Position numbers and translations under genes: made by a program. The notes below the pieces were generated by a model that saw only the letters and a list, made by a program, of their open reading frames with translations, did no database searches and was not told the origin of the DNA. From the NCBI GenBank assembly GCA_032622095.1, contig CP136064.1:218066205-218130204 (forward strand): a DNA stretch of 64,000 nucleotides, given 5' to 3'. Source of the stretch: Siphonodentalium dalli (lineage: Eukaryota > Mollusca > Scaphopoda > Gadilida > Siphonodentaliidae). This document shows positions 22,214-37,200 of the stretch, one piece after another (the stretch's first letter is position 1; each line of letters opens with the position of its first letter).

Positions 22214-25200
22214 CTGGAAGAAAGATAATATTACATTGTCAACACTGCTATCAATGGGAAGTACTAATCAATATATAATATAATAGTAAGATATGTCTGT
22301 CCATCCATCTGTTCGTGATTTTTCTCCCAGACCGATTTCAACCAAATTTGGTGTAGTTACTTGGGGCTACCCCAGTGGATGTTATAACTGAGTTAGTTTT
22401 AAAAAATTTAGATTTTTGTTTAAAGGTTTTTTTTTGGTAAAATTGAGCCAAGAGTTCAATCTAAAAAATATAACAAATAATTTAAATTAATAAAAAAAAT
22501 GTTTTAAATAAAAATGTCAAAATGTTTAAAAGATCAAAATGTGCACGAATTTGATAATAAAATGATACATCAAGTTTCTCCCATTTCCGCCAGTTATCCG
22601 GGAAAGATGAATAAACTATTACAGTTATCTTTTGCAATCAATTCTGAAAAAGGGTCATATGCAGTGAAAACTATATTTTTTATGTTCAGTGTGTATGAAA
22701 TTACACCTATTTTGACAGGCTTAATTATTGATGAAATAAATCGAGATTCATGTCAGTTGGGCAGTATGTAATCCGTCCTCATGTACAAAATTACCTTTTA
22801 TTTGACATATAATACATTAGTGTTCTATATAAATTGTAAGATAAATTGGTCATTATCACCCTTTACAGGTTTTTGTCACTGAAGGCTTGCTATATTATCT
22901 ATTTATAGGTCACATACACTTGACAGAGTACACAGTACTTCTTGCGTACATGTAATACAGTAATGCCTGAAGTATATGACCCTTTAACCACAGCGGAATT
23001 ATGGGAAATTTTTCAGGATTTAGTTGGAAATATGGCTTAATGCCATTCATCGGAGAGCTCTGAGAGCTTTCCAATGAATGGCAACAAGCCATATTTCCGA
23101 CTAAATCCTAAAAAAATTCCCATAATTCTGCTGTGGTATAGGGGTCAATTATTTAGGACATTACTGTACTTTATTCATAAGATAATTACTATACTACATG
23201 GTCTAGGTAATGAGATTTTTGCAGATTATGAGACAAGAATAGTTTTCATGTAAATCTTCAGTTCACCGAGAGCTCAATAGAGATGTTAAGTTGATATAGA
23301 GTCATTGTTGCCCATTTTTTAAATAAGTCAGGGCACATAGGGTTAGGGTAAGGGCCTCGACAATGGGGGTTTGGGTAAATAGTAATAATACAGCCTTATT
23401 TATTGTTTGTGGATGAACTTTGAGACCCTTTCAGTGTTTGTCCTCTGATTAAATAAATCAGTGATGTTACATAGATATTGTATACTTGACATATATGCCC
23501 ATGTTCCCTTTACCGTATAAATTTAAAATAGGATACCACAGCACACATATATGGGTTGCAATGCAGTTGTGATTCATTGTCCACAGGGTGTTATCTATTT
23601 GATATCACCAAACTTCACCTCTATCATTATGCACTGATTTAAACTATAATTTGAAGTGTCTAAATTCAACCTTGCATTAGCCAGAGAGTCTCAGCTGATA
23701 TATCTAACTTCTTCCTATTCTTTTTAACCCTTTCAGTGCCAAGTCCGATTTTTGTATCAACCCATATTTCCTTGATCATTTTTCAAATTTATTGATTATA
23801 ATAATGTGATACATTGATGGAAAGAGCTCTTAGAGCTCTTTCCATCAATCAATGTATCACATTATTATAATCAATAAATTTGAAAAATGATCAAGGAAAT
23901 ATGGGTTGATACAAAAATCGGACTTGGCACTGAAAGGGTTAAAGGGAGATGTGAACCATTGTGCTTATCAATTCTATTAATTTGTTTAGTGATATTAGAG
24001 TTCATGAGCTTGCCAGTAATGCATGTTCATCAGCCTACTTCAATCCTGGCAATGCAGAAACAATCATGCCTAAATTTAATATCGAAAAATTACATGGCCT
24101 TTTAACCTACTGAAAGTTATGATGTGATGTTGCTTATGTGGACAATGCTTGCAATCACTCACCATTTTCCTGGACAGACTTATTTCTGAGGATGTAGTAC
24201 TGGAATTGGTAAACAATTGCATGTCGATATCGTTTACTGCACAACCATAGTATGTGTGGAGCTAGTAGGGAATCTAGCAGTGTTATCCAAAGCACCATTG
24301 TCTCTAGCACTTCTTTATCATGGTCTATCACAACCTGCACCAACTCGATCGCCTGAAATCATAAATAATTTTATATAATATTTGAAGATATCACTGAAGT
24401 AACATCTGAAATGATAAGCTTTGTATCATTTTGAAGATGGTAATGAAGTAACGTAGTTTGTTAGCCTTGGCTGCCTCATTTCATTGAAAATTTCTCATTC
24501 AGAACTTCATACTTAACTTTATTCACGGTTGCAGATTGCAATATCAACCGGTCTCAAAGTTTTCAGATTCTTAAAATTTAAAAGCATGAAGAATAATTTG
24601 TTATTGATCTTATATCACTCTTGTACTGTACAAGCATAAGGCCTAAAATTGGACACATTGACACCTTGCATAACAAATTAGACTAATATAATAAGCTACA
24701 ACTCTGGAAAAATGAGGGAGCATTGCTGAAATGTGAGTTATACTTTATTATTAACCTATTTATCTATTTATATACCAAATAGTAATATATGAGGGTGTCG
24801 TCAACCCCCCCCCCCCCCCCTTTCTGGTACTTAGGATTCAGGTGATTTTTAAGTTGTATGCAGGATGATTATTTATCATACCTCATGATATGTTGTACTT
24901 AATGGACATTACTTCAGAAATTACGTGGAGATTATCATATCAGTGTGAAATTACTATGCTACCGTTCCATGTTATCTTAACTGGTAAGTAGGATTAATTC
25001 CTCTCTTACCTGGCAATCAGGCTGCAGATGGGTAGGGGTGCATAACACCATCAACTCTATTCGAACCCACGTTGGTGGTCAGAATAAACTGCGTCATTGG
25101 CGCCACTCGGACATGTACTGTACTCTCACATGGACAACCTATATACCAACTATGAGAATGGTATCCATTTAATGCCAAGCGATATTGGTGGAAACCAATA

Positions 25201-28200
25201 GATGCCCACTCCCATCCCCAAGTACATTACAGTATACCACTTGTAAAATAGCATGTGTTGAACCAAAATTATAACTCTAACTGTATTTTCATATATAATC
25301 CTATGAGAAATGCGCATGATGAAGAAACAATCGCGATCGGAAACCAATTGACTGGCCGTTAAACCGGCGATTAACATTGTTGGCACCAGGACCGCACGTC
25401 TTGTCAGTTATTGGTGACATCAGACAACTGGAGACCACAAAACCGCAATGATATTGGGGATTTATTGCCCCGTATTTTACTCTCATTTGGAGCGTTAACA
25501 ATTCCACTATAAATCAATAAGAGTTCTTATTTGAAGAAGCATCGCAGCATTACCAGTTAATGCGCATTTAATCCACCTAAGAGCTCATTGTAGAAATTCC
25601 ATATCGATCCAGTCAATGCTTATTGTTTATTTCGCACGGATAACGACCGTGGAGTGTGGACAATCCCTCGTGACTTCTGAGATCAGAATCATTTACCATT
25701 TCTCAACACCCAGTCACGTTATGTGAAGGTCGGGGTGAGAATACGCTGGTCAACAACAAAATCACTTGAAGTGAGGCATGTCCCGGTTTGAAACATTATT
25801 GAGTATCTGACATTGCTCACCTGTGGATTGGGTGGGTTGGTGGAAGGGGAGGGTGGAAGCACTGAAGGACAAGGGGTACAATCTTCAGAATTACACGCTC
25901 CATAATATAAACAAGGACACTACACATTGTATCACCCACGGCGGTGAGATGACAGATATACAGGGACGAACGAATATGGCATTATAAGGGCGATATAAAT
26001 TCAGAATGATTGCATGGACAAACCTGTTACATATCACGAGGGCAACATATTGTTACCTTCATGCTTCCCTGTGACCATATATTAAAGTCATATGTGATTG
26101 AGACAAATATATCTGAAGTTGGCACCGATGAATTTTGATCCCAACTCAAAGTCGCACAAACATGCGCGAGACAAAGAGATCCAAAGTTGGCACAGATGAA
26201 TTTTATTTTGACCCTAACTCAAGGCCATAACTATGCAACGATCGAATTCACCAAATCCGTTCCATTTGGATATCCTTTCCACTGCGATTGTCCATGAGCA
26301 CACCACAAAGATCATTCGAATACGACCAATATGTTGACTGAGATCGACAGTTCCAAAGTTAAAAATTGTTATGGACGAACCCATTTCTATACCTCCAAAC
26401 TTCGTTTGAGGGGGATACTTATGTGTCTGCACGAGCGTCTGCACATATGTACCAAAGCTTATTCATGATATATTATACCTATATGATAGGATTCGAATGT
26501 CCGCCTCATACTCGAAATAAGATTATTTTTTGGTAGCGTGGTTGATATCTATGGCCAACCTGGCTACGAAAATGACACCCATTTAGGAGAGAACCTCCTC
26601 GACCAGAGTTCATTTGTACAAATCCGAGAAATCAATGGACTCTCAAAGAATGTCTGATGAAGCAATCAATCAACTCAGGATGATAACGTCTGCTCTTACG
26701 CGGGCCACTTGTCGTCTGCTCTTACGTAGATAGAGCCATTTGTCGTCTACTCTTTCTTGGGGGGCCATCTTTCGTCTGATCCTTCGGGGGCATTCGTCGT
26801 CTATCTTCCCTTTGGTCTTTATATAGAAGAATATTTCATATATAACTCCAAAAAGGTCCATAATTGCTTCCAGCATAACAGGAAATTGCTAGCGCCATGT
26901 CTCCATTCCGATGTGCTTTATACGTCGATTATCCAACTGCCGCCCCAAAATGTTGGGAATGTCAAACAAATATATGGTCGGTTTAAACGTTGAACTGATT
27001 GCGGGCAATTGTGACACAGCATTCGTATGTGCTGCTACACATTTAAAGTTACACGAAACACTACATGGTTTCAGATTCTAAACGCGAATACTTTTACTCA
27101 ATGCAATTATGTTCACGGTGTAAAAATTGTATGCAGTTGGGCATCACACATCATTCTTATTGTTAGACTATTTGAAATGGCTCCCGTTGGTACAATCTTT
27201 GACGCATTCGGCTCGCAATGAAGCACCATATATTTACATGCTACGTTGTTGAGATGCTACGGTGGCTAAGAAAGGACATAACCAAATATTGTTATCTCTT
27301 CTCGTGAAAATATTTGGTTTATGTCCTAAATCAGCGACCGCAATATGCAGTGTTTTCTGATATAGTATAAAGGCCCACTTAATTTTCGAACCATCAGATC
27401 ATATATATATAATGTATGTCATATTATATACCATTTGAAAGAGGAAGCTCCAACACATTGTATTATCACCTTATCCGGTGTAATAAACTGTTAACATGTT
27501 CTTGTTGAGTTAATAACGTGTTTTGTCATCTAGATTGTAGTAAAAAGTGTATTATTTTCAATGGAGGGGGAATAACTCTATATCTTAAAGATAGAGTTAT
27601 TCCCCTTCCATTGAAAATTCATCTTTGGTTTGAATTCTGTTGCATTCTGGGAGCCACAAAACGGGGATAATCGTTCTATGATTTCAGCTGTTTTCTATTT
27701 CTCTATGGGCATCTTCTGAGACACAGATGTTTCAAATGGTGATGAATTATAGTATTCTAATCATATTTTATGGCATAGATTGTTATTAAAACTGTATATC
27801 AAGTCACTATAAAAAATAAAGATGGTCTTAGGAATTTTTGCTGTGCTACCAAATATTAAAAACCTGTTATAAAACTTCTCCATTCTAAAGTTGATATATG
27901 GCCGTGATGCCATCATATTAACGGGCTCATACGTCCGATCTAATTATTTCCTGGTATAAAACGTAGATATGCATGGTGGTTTTATTGCGTCAGAATGGAC
28001 ACATTTGTTCGCATGGAAGTATAGTCTGCCCCACCTTCAAGTATGTTGAGCTCCAATTGTCATTAACATTTCCCCCTAATTATTTTACATCTTGGGAGTC
28101 ATGTCAGTCAATGGGGACTGTAGGCATGCTACACTATTCTTAAGTGGTAAATATTGAAAGAGATGTATAGGATCGAATTCTATATGCCCCTAACGTTCCA

Positions 28201-31200
28201 CAACTCAACAAAACCCGTTAATTATCTTCCACTTCGATTTTATAGGACCCGGATGACGTCCTGGGTACTTATCTTTATCGCGATCGTGATCGAGACTATC
28301 TTAGATGGATCAGTGATAAACTCATTTAATCACGTGATGTTGGAAAAAACGGCCACATTTAATGAGCTTCCGTGCGCTGAATACATGAGTGAGGAAATGG
28401 GATGTGACACACTATACATGGTGTTTAATAATAAACTTAGTTCCAGCGGAGTCATATATTACGCATGCAGAGTCTATACAATCAGATCGAGGTTGTCAGA
28501 ATAATGAAAGTGTCAATGACACTGTAGCTCAACTTGGATAGGGGATAAGTTCATGTGTAATATTCAACACTGTGGGTTGACAGAAGTGAACATTGGTTTA
28601 AGGTAAACTGTTTTAAAACAAGATGGCTACCGACAGCCATATTTTTCATCACGATCGGATGAGGGATGTGGTCTGTAGGGTGCGCCAAAGGATTTCGTCA
28701 TAACAAAGAGTAAATTCAAATATGGCTGCTGGTGGCCATGTTTTTCAACAGATTTCGGTCACATAGGAGGCTCCCATCTACAGGTGATCACAATCGTGCC
28801 TGCAAAATAAAAAAAATGATCTGGCCCTAAATACGGGCTGCAGGAAATCCAAGATGGCCGAATTCGGTCAAAATAGGAGGCTCCCATCTAGAGGTCACCC
28901 CGAATATCGATATGAAGTTTGGTGATGATCGGATGAGGGGTGTGGTCTGTAGGGTGTGCCAAAGGATTTAGTCATAACAAAGAGTAAATTCAAAAATGGC
29001 TGCTGATTTTACTCTGCTGGCGGCCATGTTTTTCATCGAAATTCGGATGAGGGATGCGACCTGTAGGGCATGCCAAAGGTAATTATTGACGGACGCACAG
29101 ACGACGGGCGCCAACCCATGGCAATAGATCAAACTTTACGTTGTAAAGTTGAGCTAAAAACATATTCGGCACAAAACACCATTAAACCCGAAAAAGTAAT
29201 AAACTTTAAGCAGTGTTTGTCTCTTGTTTCATATCATATGCCAACTCTTCCCAATGACGACATCAATTCCCAGAAGAGAAACAAGCGAGATTGAATCAAA
29301 CGACTGTCCCGATGACGGCATTATGAAACAGAATTTTGCACACAGCGGTCTATAGGATTTAACAACATAACATATTTATTACCGTATACATGTGAATTTG
29401 GCCTCTCATATAGCCTACATTGTTGAAATTATAAGTCGTTTATCTAAAAGGCCCACTTAATTTTCGAATGACCAGATTACATTATACACCACATATCCCA
29501 TATTATATACCATTTGGAAATGGAACCAAAAAATATATATATTCCACCAGAATACAGAACAGTCGTGGCCTTGGGGGTGTCCACCAAGTGATAGATATTC
29601 TCAGATTCATTCCAAGACTCTCCCCTTGTCAACCCAGAATGCATCAGAATTCAAACTAAGAGATAGAGTTATTCCCCTTCCATTGAGAATAATAGACTTT
29701 ATAGTACAGTCGGGATCAAAATTAATCACAGAACACACCTCAGTACCTCGACAAAAACAATGTTCCCAGTTTATTCGATCCGATCAGTTGATAATACAAT
29801 GTTTTGAAGCTTCCTCTTTCAAATGGTATATAATATGGAATATGTTGTATATAATGTAATCTGGTGGTCCGAAATCGAGTCATCGATTATTTTTGTTATA
29901 GTGCCTTGATATACGGTTTTAATAACAATCAATGCCATAAAATCTGATTAAAATACTATAAATCATCACCATTTGAAACGTCTGTGTCTCAGAAGATGGC
30001 CATAGAGAAATAGAAAACAACTGAAATCATAAAAAGATTACCCCCGTTTTGTCTCCCAGAATGCAACAGAATTCAAACTAAAAATGTGTTTTCAATAGAA
30101 GGGGAATAACCATATCTTTAAAATATAGAGTTATTCTCCCTCCATTGAAAATAATACACTTTGCACAACAAAACCAGACGAAACTTAAGCACAAAACACG
30201 TCGGTAACTCAAGTTTTACTCAACAAAAACAACATGTTCACAGTTTATTACACAGGATAAGTTGAAAATACAACGTTTTGGAGCTTCCCCTTTCAAATGG
30301 TATATAATATGGCATATATTTTATATTTGTGATCTGGGGTTCGAAAATTAAGTGGGCCTTTAACAACGAGGGCCATCAATCGTTCCTATATGTATACAAA
30401 CCGCTCCATTGCTTTGACAATGGGTTCCAAACAGCTTCAAACATATTTCCCCTCATTTTTAACTCATATATCACTCGGCAATCTATAGGTTTATGGGTTT
30501 GGTAGGGGTTGTTTTTTGTGTGTGGAAAAATATAGTCCTCGGTTGAAACTTGTGTGAAGTTGTGTAATAACAGTGCACCAGGACACCCGGAACGTAAATC
30601 GATGAAACTATAGTCGTTTATGTGCATACTGACTCATGGTGTGAAGCACGTTGTGTGCTCCCAGCACGAGTTAGTATACAGTGACTAACAGTCCTTGAAG
30701 TACATCGTATATTATACCATGCAACAGTTGGCTGCCCGGCAGCCATTCGATATGTACGTTATTAAATGTTTATAGATGATTTATCGGAAAACATGTCAAG
30801 CCTTCGCTGGTGTATGGGGTCGTGTTTCCGTATACAGGCCGAACGAATGCTGTCCCACAGACGAATGCAAATCAATAGAAAATTTAAATATCTATATCCA
30901 TTAAACGGATTATTCCATAGAAACGCGATCTCTAATCAATGTCCTGAGGGAATTAATTGTCCACTATCTTATTATCCTAAGCAAATTAGACGACCAAGCA
31001 CAATTAGGTTGTGTGTTTATTGGCGTTAAGAGTTGGATATAAAATGGTATTTTGAAGCAACAATTCGGTCATTACACCTGATTTACTACAGGCGATTGGC
31101 GACACATGGTAGTAGAAATCATTGACGTTCCTATAGCTTATACACGTGTTCCGTGGCTTTGGGCGTCATCATTTTTTTAACGAGGCATAAAGTTTTCGTC

Positions 31201-34200
31201 CCATTTCGATCGAAAGCTAATATCGATAAAATTGAAACATGGAAGTAAGAGGACACCTGTTTCTCGAGGCTTCAACATAATATCGTCTGGTTCATCACGA
31301 CCGGGAACCTGTCACAATTTGCTCGAAAATGGCGGCAAGATATCTCACATCGAAATGAGTATTTAATCGTGTTCTTCACCTGTATAAATAACTCAAACCA
31401 AAAATATAGCGAGTGAGTTATGTATAATTTTTTTGCTAGCTCACTATGAATCCCGTCCCCATTGTTCCAGATTGTAAAATTTTAACGCTAAAATCTCCTC
31501 AAAAACAAATCTGCATGTTGTCCAGTGTTGTCCGGAATTTTGCAGTATCCCGAGAGCAGTTTTTTTTGGGGAATAGCTCATATATAAAGAAAATGAAAGT
31601 ATCAATTTCACTGTAGTTCAACTTCGGGGGGGGGGGGGGGGGGGTGGGCGTTAATAATTTTATGTTTATCAGTCAATCGAATGATAAAGAAGAAGGAAAT
31701 TCAAAACTTGTCAGTTAATAGATTGTATTGGGTAAATAAAATTAAGTTCATTTCAAACATTTCACCAATAGATGTGGGCTGCAGGGTGTGTCGATGGATT
31801 CAAATGTGAAATCCAAGATGGCTCCAGACGCCCATGTTTTTAAACGAATTTCAGAAGAATTGGACAGCTTCCATCTAGAGGTCACACAAAGAACCATCTG
31901 AAGTTTGGATGAGGGGTGTGGCATGTAGGGTGTGCCAACGTTTTAGTTATGAAAAGAGTAATCCAAGAAGGCCGCTGGCAAACATGTTTTTTTTAACGAA
32001 ATTCGGAAAATATTGTTGGCTCCCATCTAGAGGTCACTCGGAAGATGCGTATAAAGTTTGGTGATGATCGGACGAGAGATGTGGTCTGTAGGGTGTGCCA
32101 ACAGGTTTAGTCATGCACAGATTAAAATACAAGATGGCTGCCAGTGGCCATTTGTTTTCATCGAAAATCATTCAAATTCGAGAGCTGTCATCTACTGAAA
32201 GGTGGCCCCAGTCATGCTTGAAAATTTACAAAACATTTCTTAGGTATATGCGGGCTGCAGGGTGTGCCGATGGATTCAAACTTTGTAATCCAAGATGGCT
32301 GGCAAATTCTAAGTCGGCAAGGTCCCTAACTCTGGTAAATGAAAGTATCATTGACACTGTAGCTCAATTTGGGAATTAAGCCGTTAATAATTTTTATGCT
32401 GAGTAGTCAATATAATGATAAAGACAGGAAAGACAAAAAGTTTCTGTAAATGGATTGTATTGTGTAAATGTAATTAAGTTTATTTCAAACATTTCTCCAC
32501 TAAATGTGGGCTGCAGGGTGTGCCGATGGATTAAAATGTGAAATCCAAGATCGCTCCAGACGCCCATGTTTTTAACGAATTTCAGAAAAATTGGACGACT
32601 TCCATCTAGAGGGGACTCCAAAGAACCATCTGAAGTTTGGATGAGGGGTGAGGGATGCGGCATGTAGGGTGTGCCAAAGGATTTTAGTCATGAAAATAGT
32701 AAAATCCAAGATGGCCGCTGGAGACCATGTTTTTAACGATATTCGGAAAATATTGTTGGCTACCATCTAGAGATCACCCTGAAGATCCTTATGAAGTTTG
32801 GTACGATCGGATAAGGGGTGTGGCCTGTAGATTGTGCCGAAGGATTTAGTAATGGAAAGAGTAAAATCCAAGATGGCCACTGGCAGCAATGTTTTTAACG
32901 AATATCAGAAACAATCGATGGCTCCCATCTAGATGTCGCCCCGAAGATATATATGGTGGCGATCATTGAGAGGTGTGGTCTGTAGTTTGTGCCAGAGGAT
33001 TTAGTCATGCAAAGAGTAAAATTCAAGATGACTGCCGGCGGTCATGTTTTTCACCGAAAATCACTAAAATTTGATAGCTCCCATCAAGGGGTGATTCTAA
33101 ATATGGCTGTACATTTTCAAAACGTTTCTCCAATAAATGCGGCCTGCAAGGTATGCCGATGGACTTAAATTTGAAATCCAAAATGGCTGATGGCGGCCAT
33201 GTTTTTTTTAATACGAATTTCGGATGGCTCCCATCTAGAGGTTACCTCGAAGATCCATATGAAGTTTGGTGAAGTTCGGATGAGGGAAGAGGCCTGTTGT
33301 GTGAGCCAAGGGAAAATGTTGACGGACAATGGACGGACTTCGTCAAGTTGAAAAAAAAACGAATTTCTGAAATTGCCATGCGTGATATCTTGCCACAAAT
33401 TTCGAGCAAATGATGACGTTATGTTCCCGGTCCTGTTCATTATGTTACCGTTATATCCGACGAATAATTTTTTTGTTTAATTCGCATTTACATGTGGAGC
33501 ACGATACCGAGCACATCGATTTTAAAATCGATTGAGAATGTTGTCCAATATTTACTCATATGAGATTATTCTGATGATGGTGTCGTGGTCTCATTTAAAA
33601 TTCTAGCATGTTGACATTGGTGTATGTGCTGACATCAATAATCGTTAACATTTATAGCAAGACATTGTGAGATGGAGTACCGGTACAGAACAGGCCATAA
33701 CTCTACTTCTATTAAGATATTATGTGACAAAACGCGCAGCAACAACCTTTATTCGGTCCAATATTCACACAAAGAGTTGCATTCCATGTAACACTAGATC
33801 ATTGGATGCAAGAACTAGACACGTCTTCGGTCTAGGGGGGGGGGGGGGTCATTTTTTTTAGGAAAGTATGCCGGGTGGGTGGTCGAAATTGCCAAAACAA
33901 TTTGTTTACACCCTCTCGTAATTTTTTCACTGCAAACTTTAAAATTCCAGATATAGATTTGTAACAATTCTAAACATATCTTAACTGCAAAAACACCATA
34001 TCGATTGAGAACTCGGCATCGACATTTTTAGAAAAGAATGGTGAGATCTGGAATCATATATTTTCATTGAGACTAGAAACTTCAAAAGTCATGTAAAAAT
34101 ATATATCTTTTGGATAAAACTTAACATGATATTATACAATAGCCACTGATACATCAAAGAGACTGGAAACTTCAAAAGTATTGAACACATAAAAAGCTTC

Positions 34201-37200
34201 GAGAAAATGTAAACTGAAATATATATACTTTTCCTGATGTAAACCATCGACGTATATATAGGTCGATGTGTAAACTAACACATGTAAGCCAATATAGATC
34301 ATTGTGTGCACGGGAAAAGGGCGAGCAATTGTCTCAAACAGTAATGCGACTATCAATGGCTAGGACATAACTGTCATCAGTACATGGAGTCAATCAGTAT
34401 AATTATTTACAAATCAATCAACAGAGATGACTAAATCTGTTTTGTTTCTGCTTGCCATTTAGTTTAATAGTAGGTGCCACAGTTGACTAACAAAAGTGGT
34501 ATGGAAAATGCTATAATGAGCTGGTTGACGGACTAGTCAGGAACTAGTTAGAAATTAAGGAATTGTGTGTATATCCTGCACACTGATCTATAGGCTTGCA
34601 GATATCAGCAATTGATCAAATAATATTTGCAATTGCAGCCTGATAAATCTCGTCTCTGTGTGTCTAATGTCACAATAAGTCAACTCTAGTTGAATTGGAC
34701 ATTAACAACTGGTATGTCATGGACATGTCTGCAAAATATCAGCACTAACTCGAATGTCAAGATTGAGTTCACTGTCCTATTTTGTAATACGTTGAAAACA
34801 ACGCACAAAAGCTCACAATTAAGAACGCTCTTTATTATTGGTGACGGAAGCATGCCCGCGCGCTTAAAACGAGGCCATCATTAGATCTTTTGCTAGGCTG
34901 ACAAAAAAGGTTTTAAAACTTCCTTTTTTGAAAGACGATATCTGGCCATACAAAGGTCAATAACGAAACGAACGCTCTTAATTTTAAACATACCGGTTTC
35001 CAGAAGAAATGCACACATTGCAGGCAGGGATGTGGCTAGAGGGGTGTGTGGGGGTGTCTCACCCCCCCCCCCCCCAGCAGAGAGTTATATTTTCAATAGT
35101 TGGAAATTTCATACCTGCCACAACGAAATTTCACACCAACAATAGGTTGAAAATGTTCTTGTAGTTTGATTATAAAACAATTTATTGGGGGGAATTATTT
35201 TTTTTCGACCAATATTTGCATATGTTCCTATTTTTGGTCAAAATATTTGACAGAAATGGACATCAGTTGGAAATTTTCCAACCTTAGGGGGTGACAGGTT
35301 GGAAATTTCCAACACTTGGAAAGCTTGTGTCCTGGTCCCTCCCCCGTGGCCAGTCAAAAACTTCTAGTTAATTTAAGAAAACAATATTGTCATACAATTG
35401 GTCAACATTGTCATTGGAATTGTCATCAGTTGGAAATTTTCCAACCTAAGTGGGGGTGTAGGGTTTGAAATTTCCAACAGTAGGAAGGCTTGAGGCTAGT
35501 CTAGATGTTAGGATTTTGCGATTTTCTTGTTCAGATTTCAAAATTTTCGCACACCATGGTCGGCCCGGTGTGTCATTGCCCCATCCACATGGCCAATACA
35601 AAACTGCTAATTAGTTTACAAATCAATATTTTACTACATTGGGTCAAACTTGTAGACATAAATGGTCATCAGTTGAAGAATTTTCCAACCTGAGGGGGAG
35701 CATGAGGTTTGAAATTTCCAACACTAGGGAAGCTTCAGTTGAGGCCAGTCTAGATGCTAGGATTTGCGATTTTCTTGTATATAGTTTTCAAAATTTTCTC
35801 ACACCATGCCAAACAACCATGGTCGGCCCGGTGTTTCCTGGTCTGATGTCGGTAGCTGTGTGCATTTGTCTGGAATTAGATCACTAGTTGTTTTTTGGGG
35901 CAATTTTCAGGTTAAAATATCTTAATGTTCTCATACTGGGAAAATAGAAGCATGGCTTATGAATATATAGGAAATTAGGCCTGAGCATGAGGTACAAGGG
36001 GGGGGGGGGTGCAAATGGAATTATGCAAAAAGTTGTGTTGGTGTGATTCCGACTCAAGGGGGGGGGGGGTACAGTTGGAAATTCCCAAGGTGGACACCCC
36101 CAGCGGAGACCCTCTAGCCACATCCCTGATTGCAGGGCGCTCTTTGTTTTTACACGACGGAGAAAAAGGTGACCGCACGCTATTCGCTCTAAGCTATAAC
36201 TTATATCACGTCAACAAATCTTTGGAGCAGGCACATAATCTTTATGTAATAATTGGCCTATTGTGAGCACAGGAACGCGATTAAACGCACACAGTATCTA
36301 TTTTTATGTCATGCATATACATGTATACCTGTGATGACCATATATATTGTATTTACGTATGCACCTCTGTAATGTCTATTATTGATGACCAGAATTAACC
36401 GAATTGAAGTGAATTAGGACGGAAATTGTCGGGTTACTCCACGAATCGGCAATCGCAACTTATCGTGCTTGCAGAAATAGTATGATTTAGTCCGGGAGCT
36501 AATAGGGGTACCCTTGCAGCCCCCCCCCCCCGTGGGACTTAGCTTCACCCCACTCATTTTGTTCCTTATTATGTCCTTCAACTTTTAAGCAATGTTAACA
36601 AGAAAAAAAGTGGCCTTTTAGACTCCAGACAAGATGGCGTCCATCATGGCCGCCGTTTTTCAGACAAGACCCTAAGTCAGTTTTATGCAAATTATAGCGG
36701 GAAAATCTAGTAAAATGTATACAAATGTATATATTTTCGTGAAGCTAAAACATAATGACACTTTTTGGGCCAAAATTGAAACTCACCATCCAAGATGGCC
36801 GCCAAAATGGCCGCCGGAAGTTGAAAATTAGACATTTTTTGACAAATATCTTCTAGATCAATTCATGCTGTTTGGAACTGGTTGAGTAATATGACTTTAT
36901 TTTGTGTTTTGTATATTAACTGATCATTGGAGCAATTAAATATGCAGTTATTGTGGTCCTAGCCCTTTCCGATCGATCAAAAATTTGATTTTACAGAACG
37001 CGGTACAAAATTTTACAAAAAATCATAATTGGGATTCTAGTCATATTTCAACAAGAAATGAAAAGAACATTGTAATGTAAGGGAGGCACATCATTACCTA
37101 TGAATATTCCAACTCTCTGGAACCAAAAATCTTACCTTGGCTCAAAATGGCTGCGAAAATGGCCGCCAAAATATGGAAAATGGTAAATATTGCACCAGGG

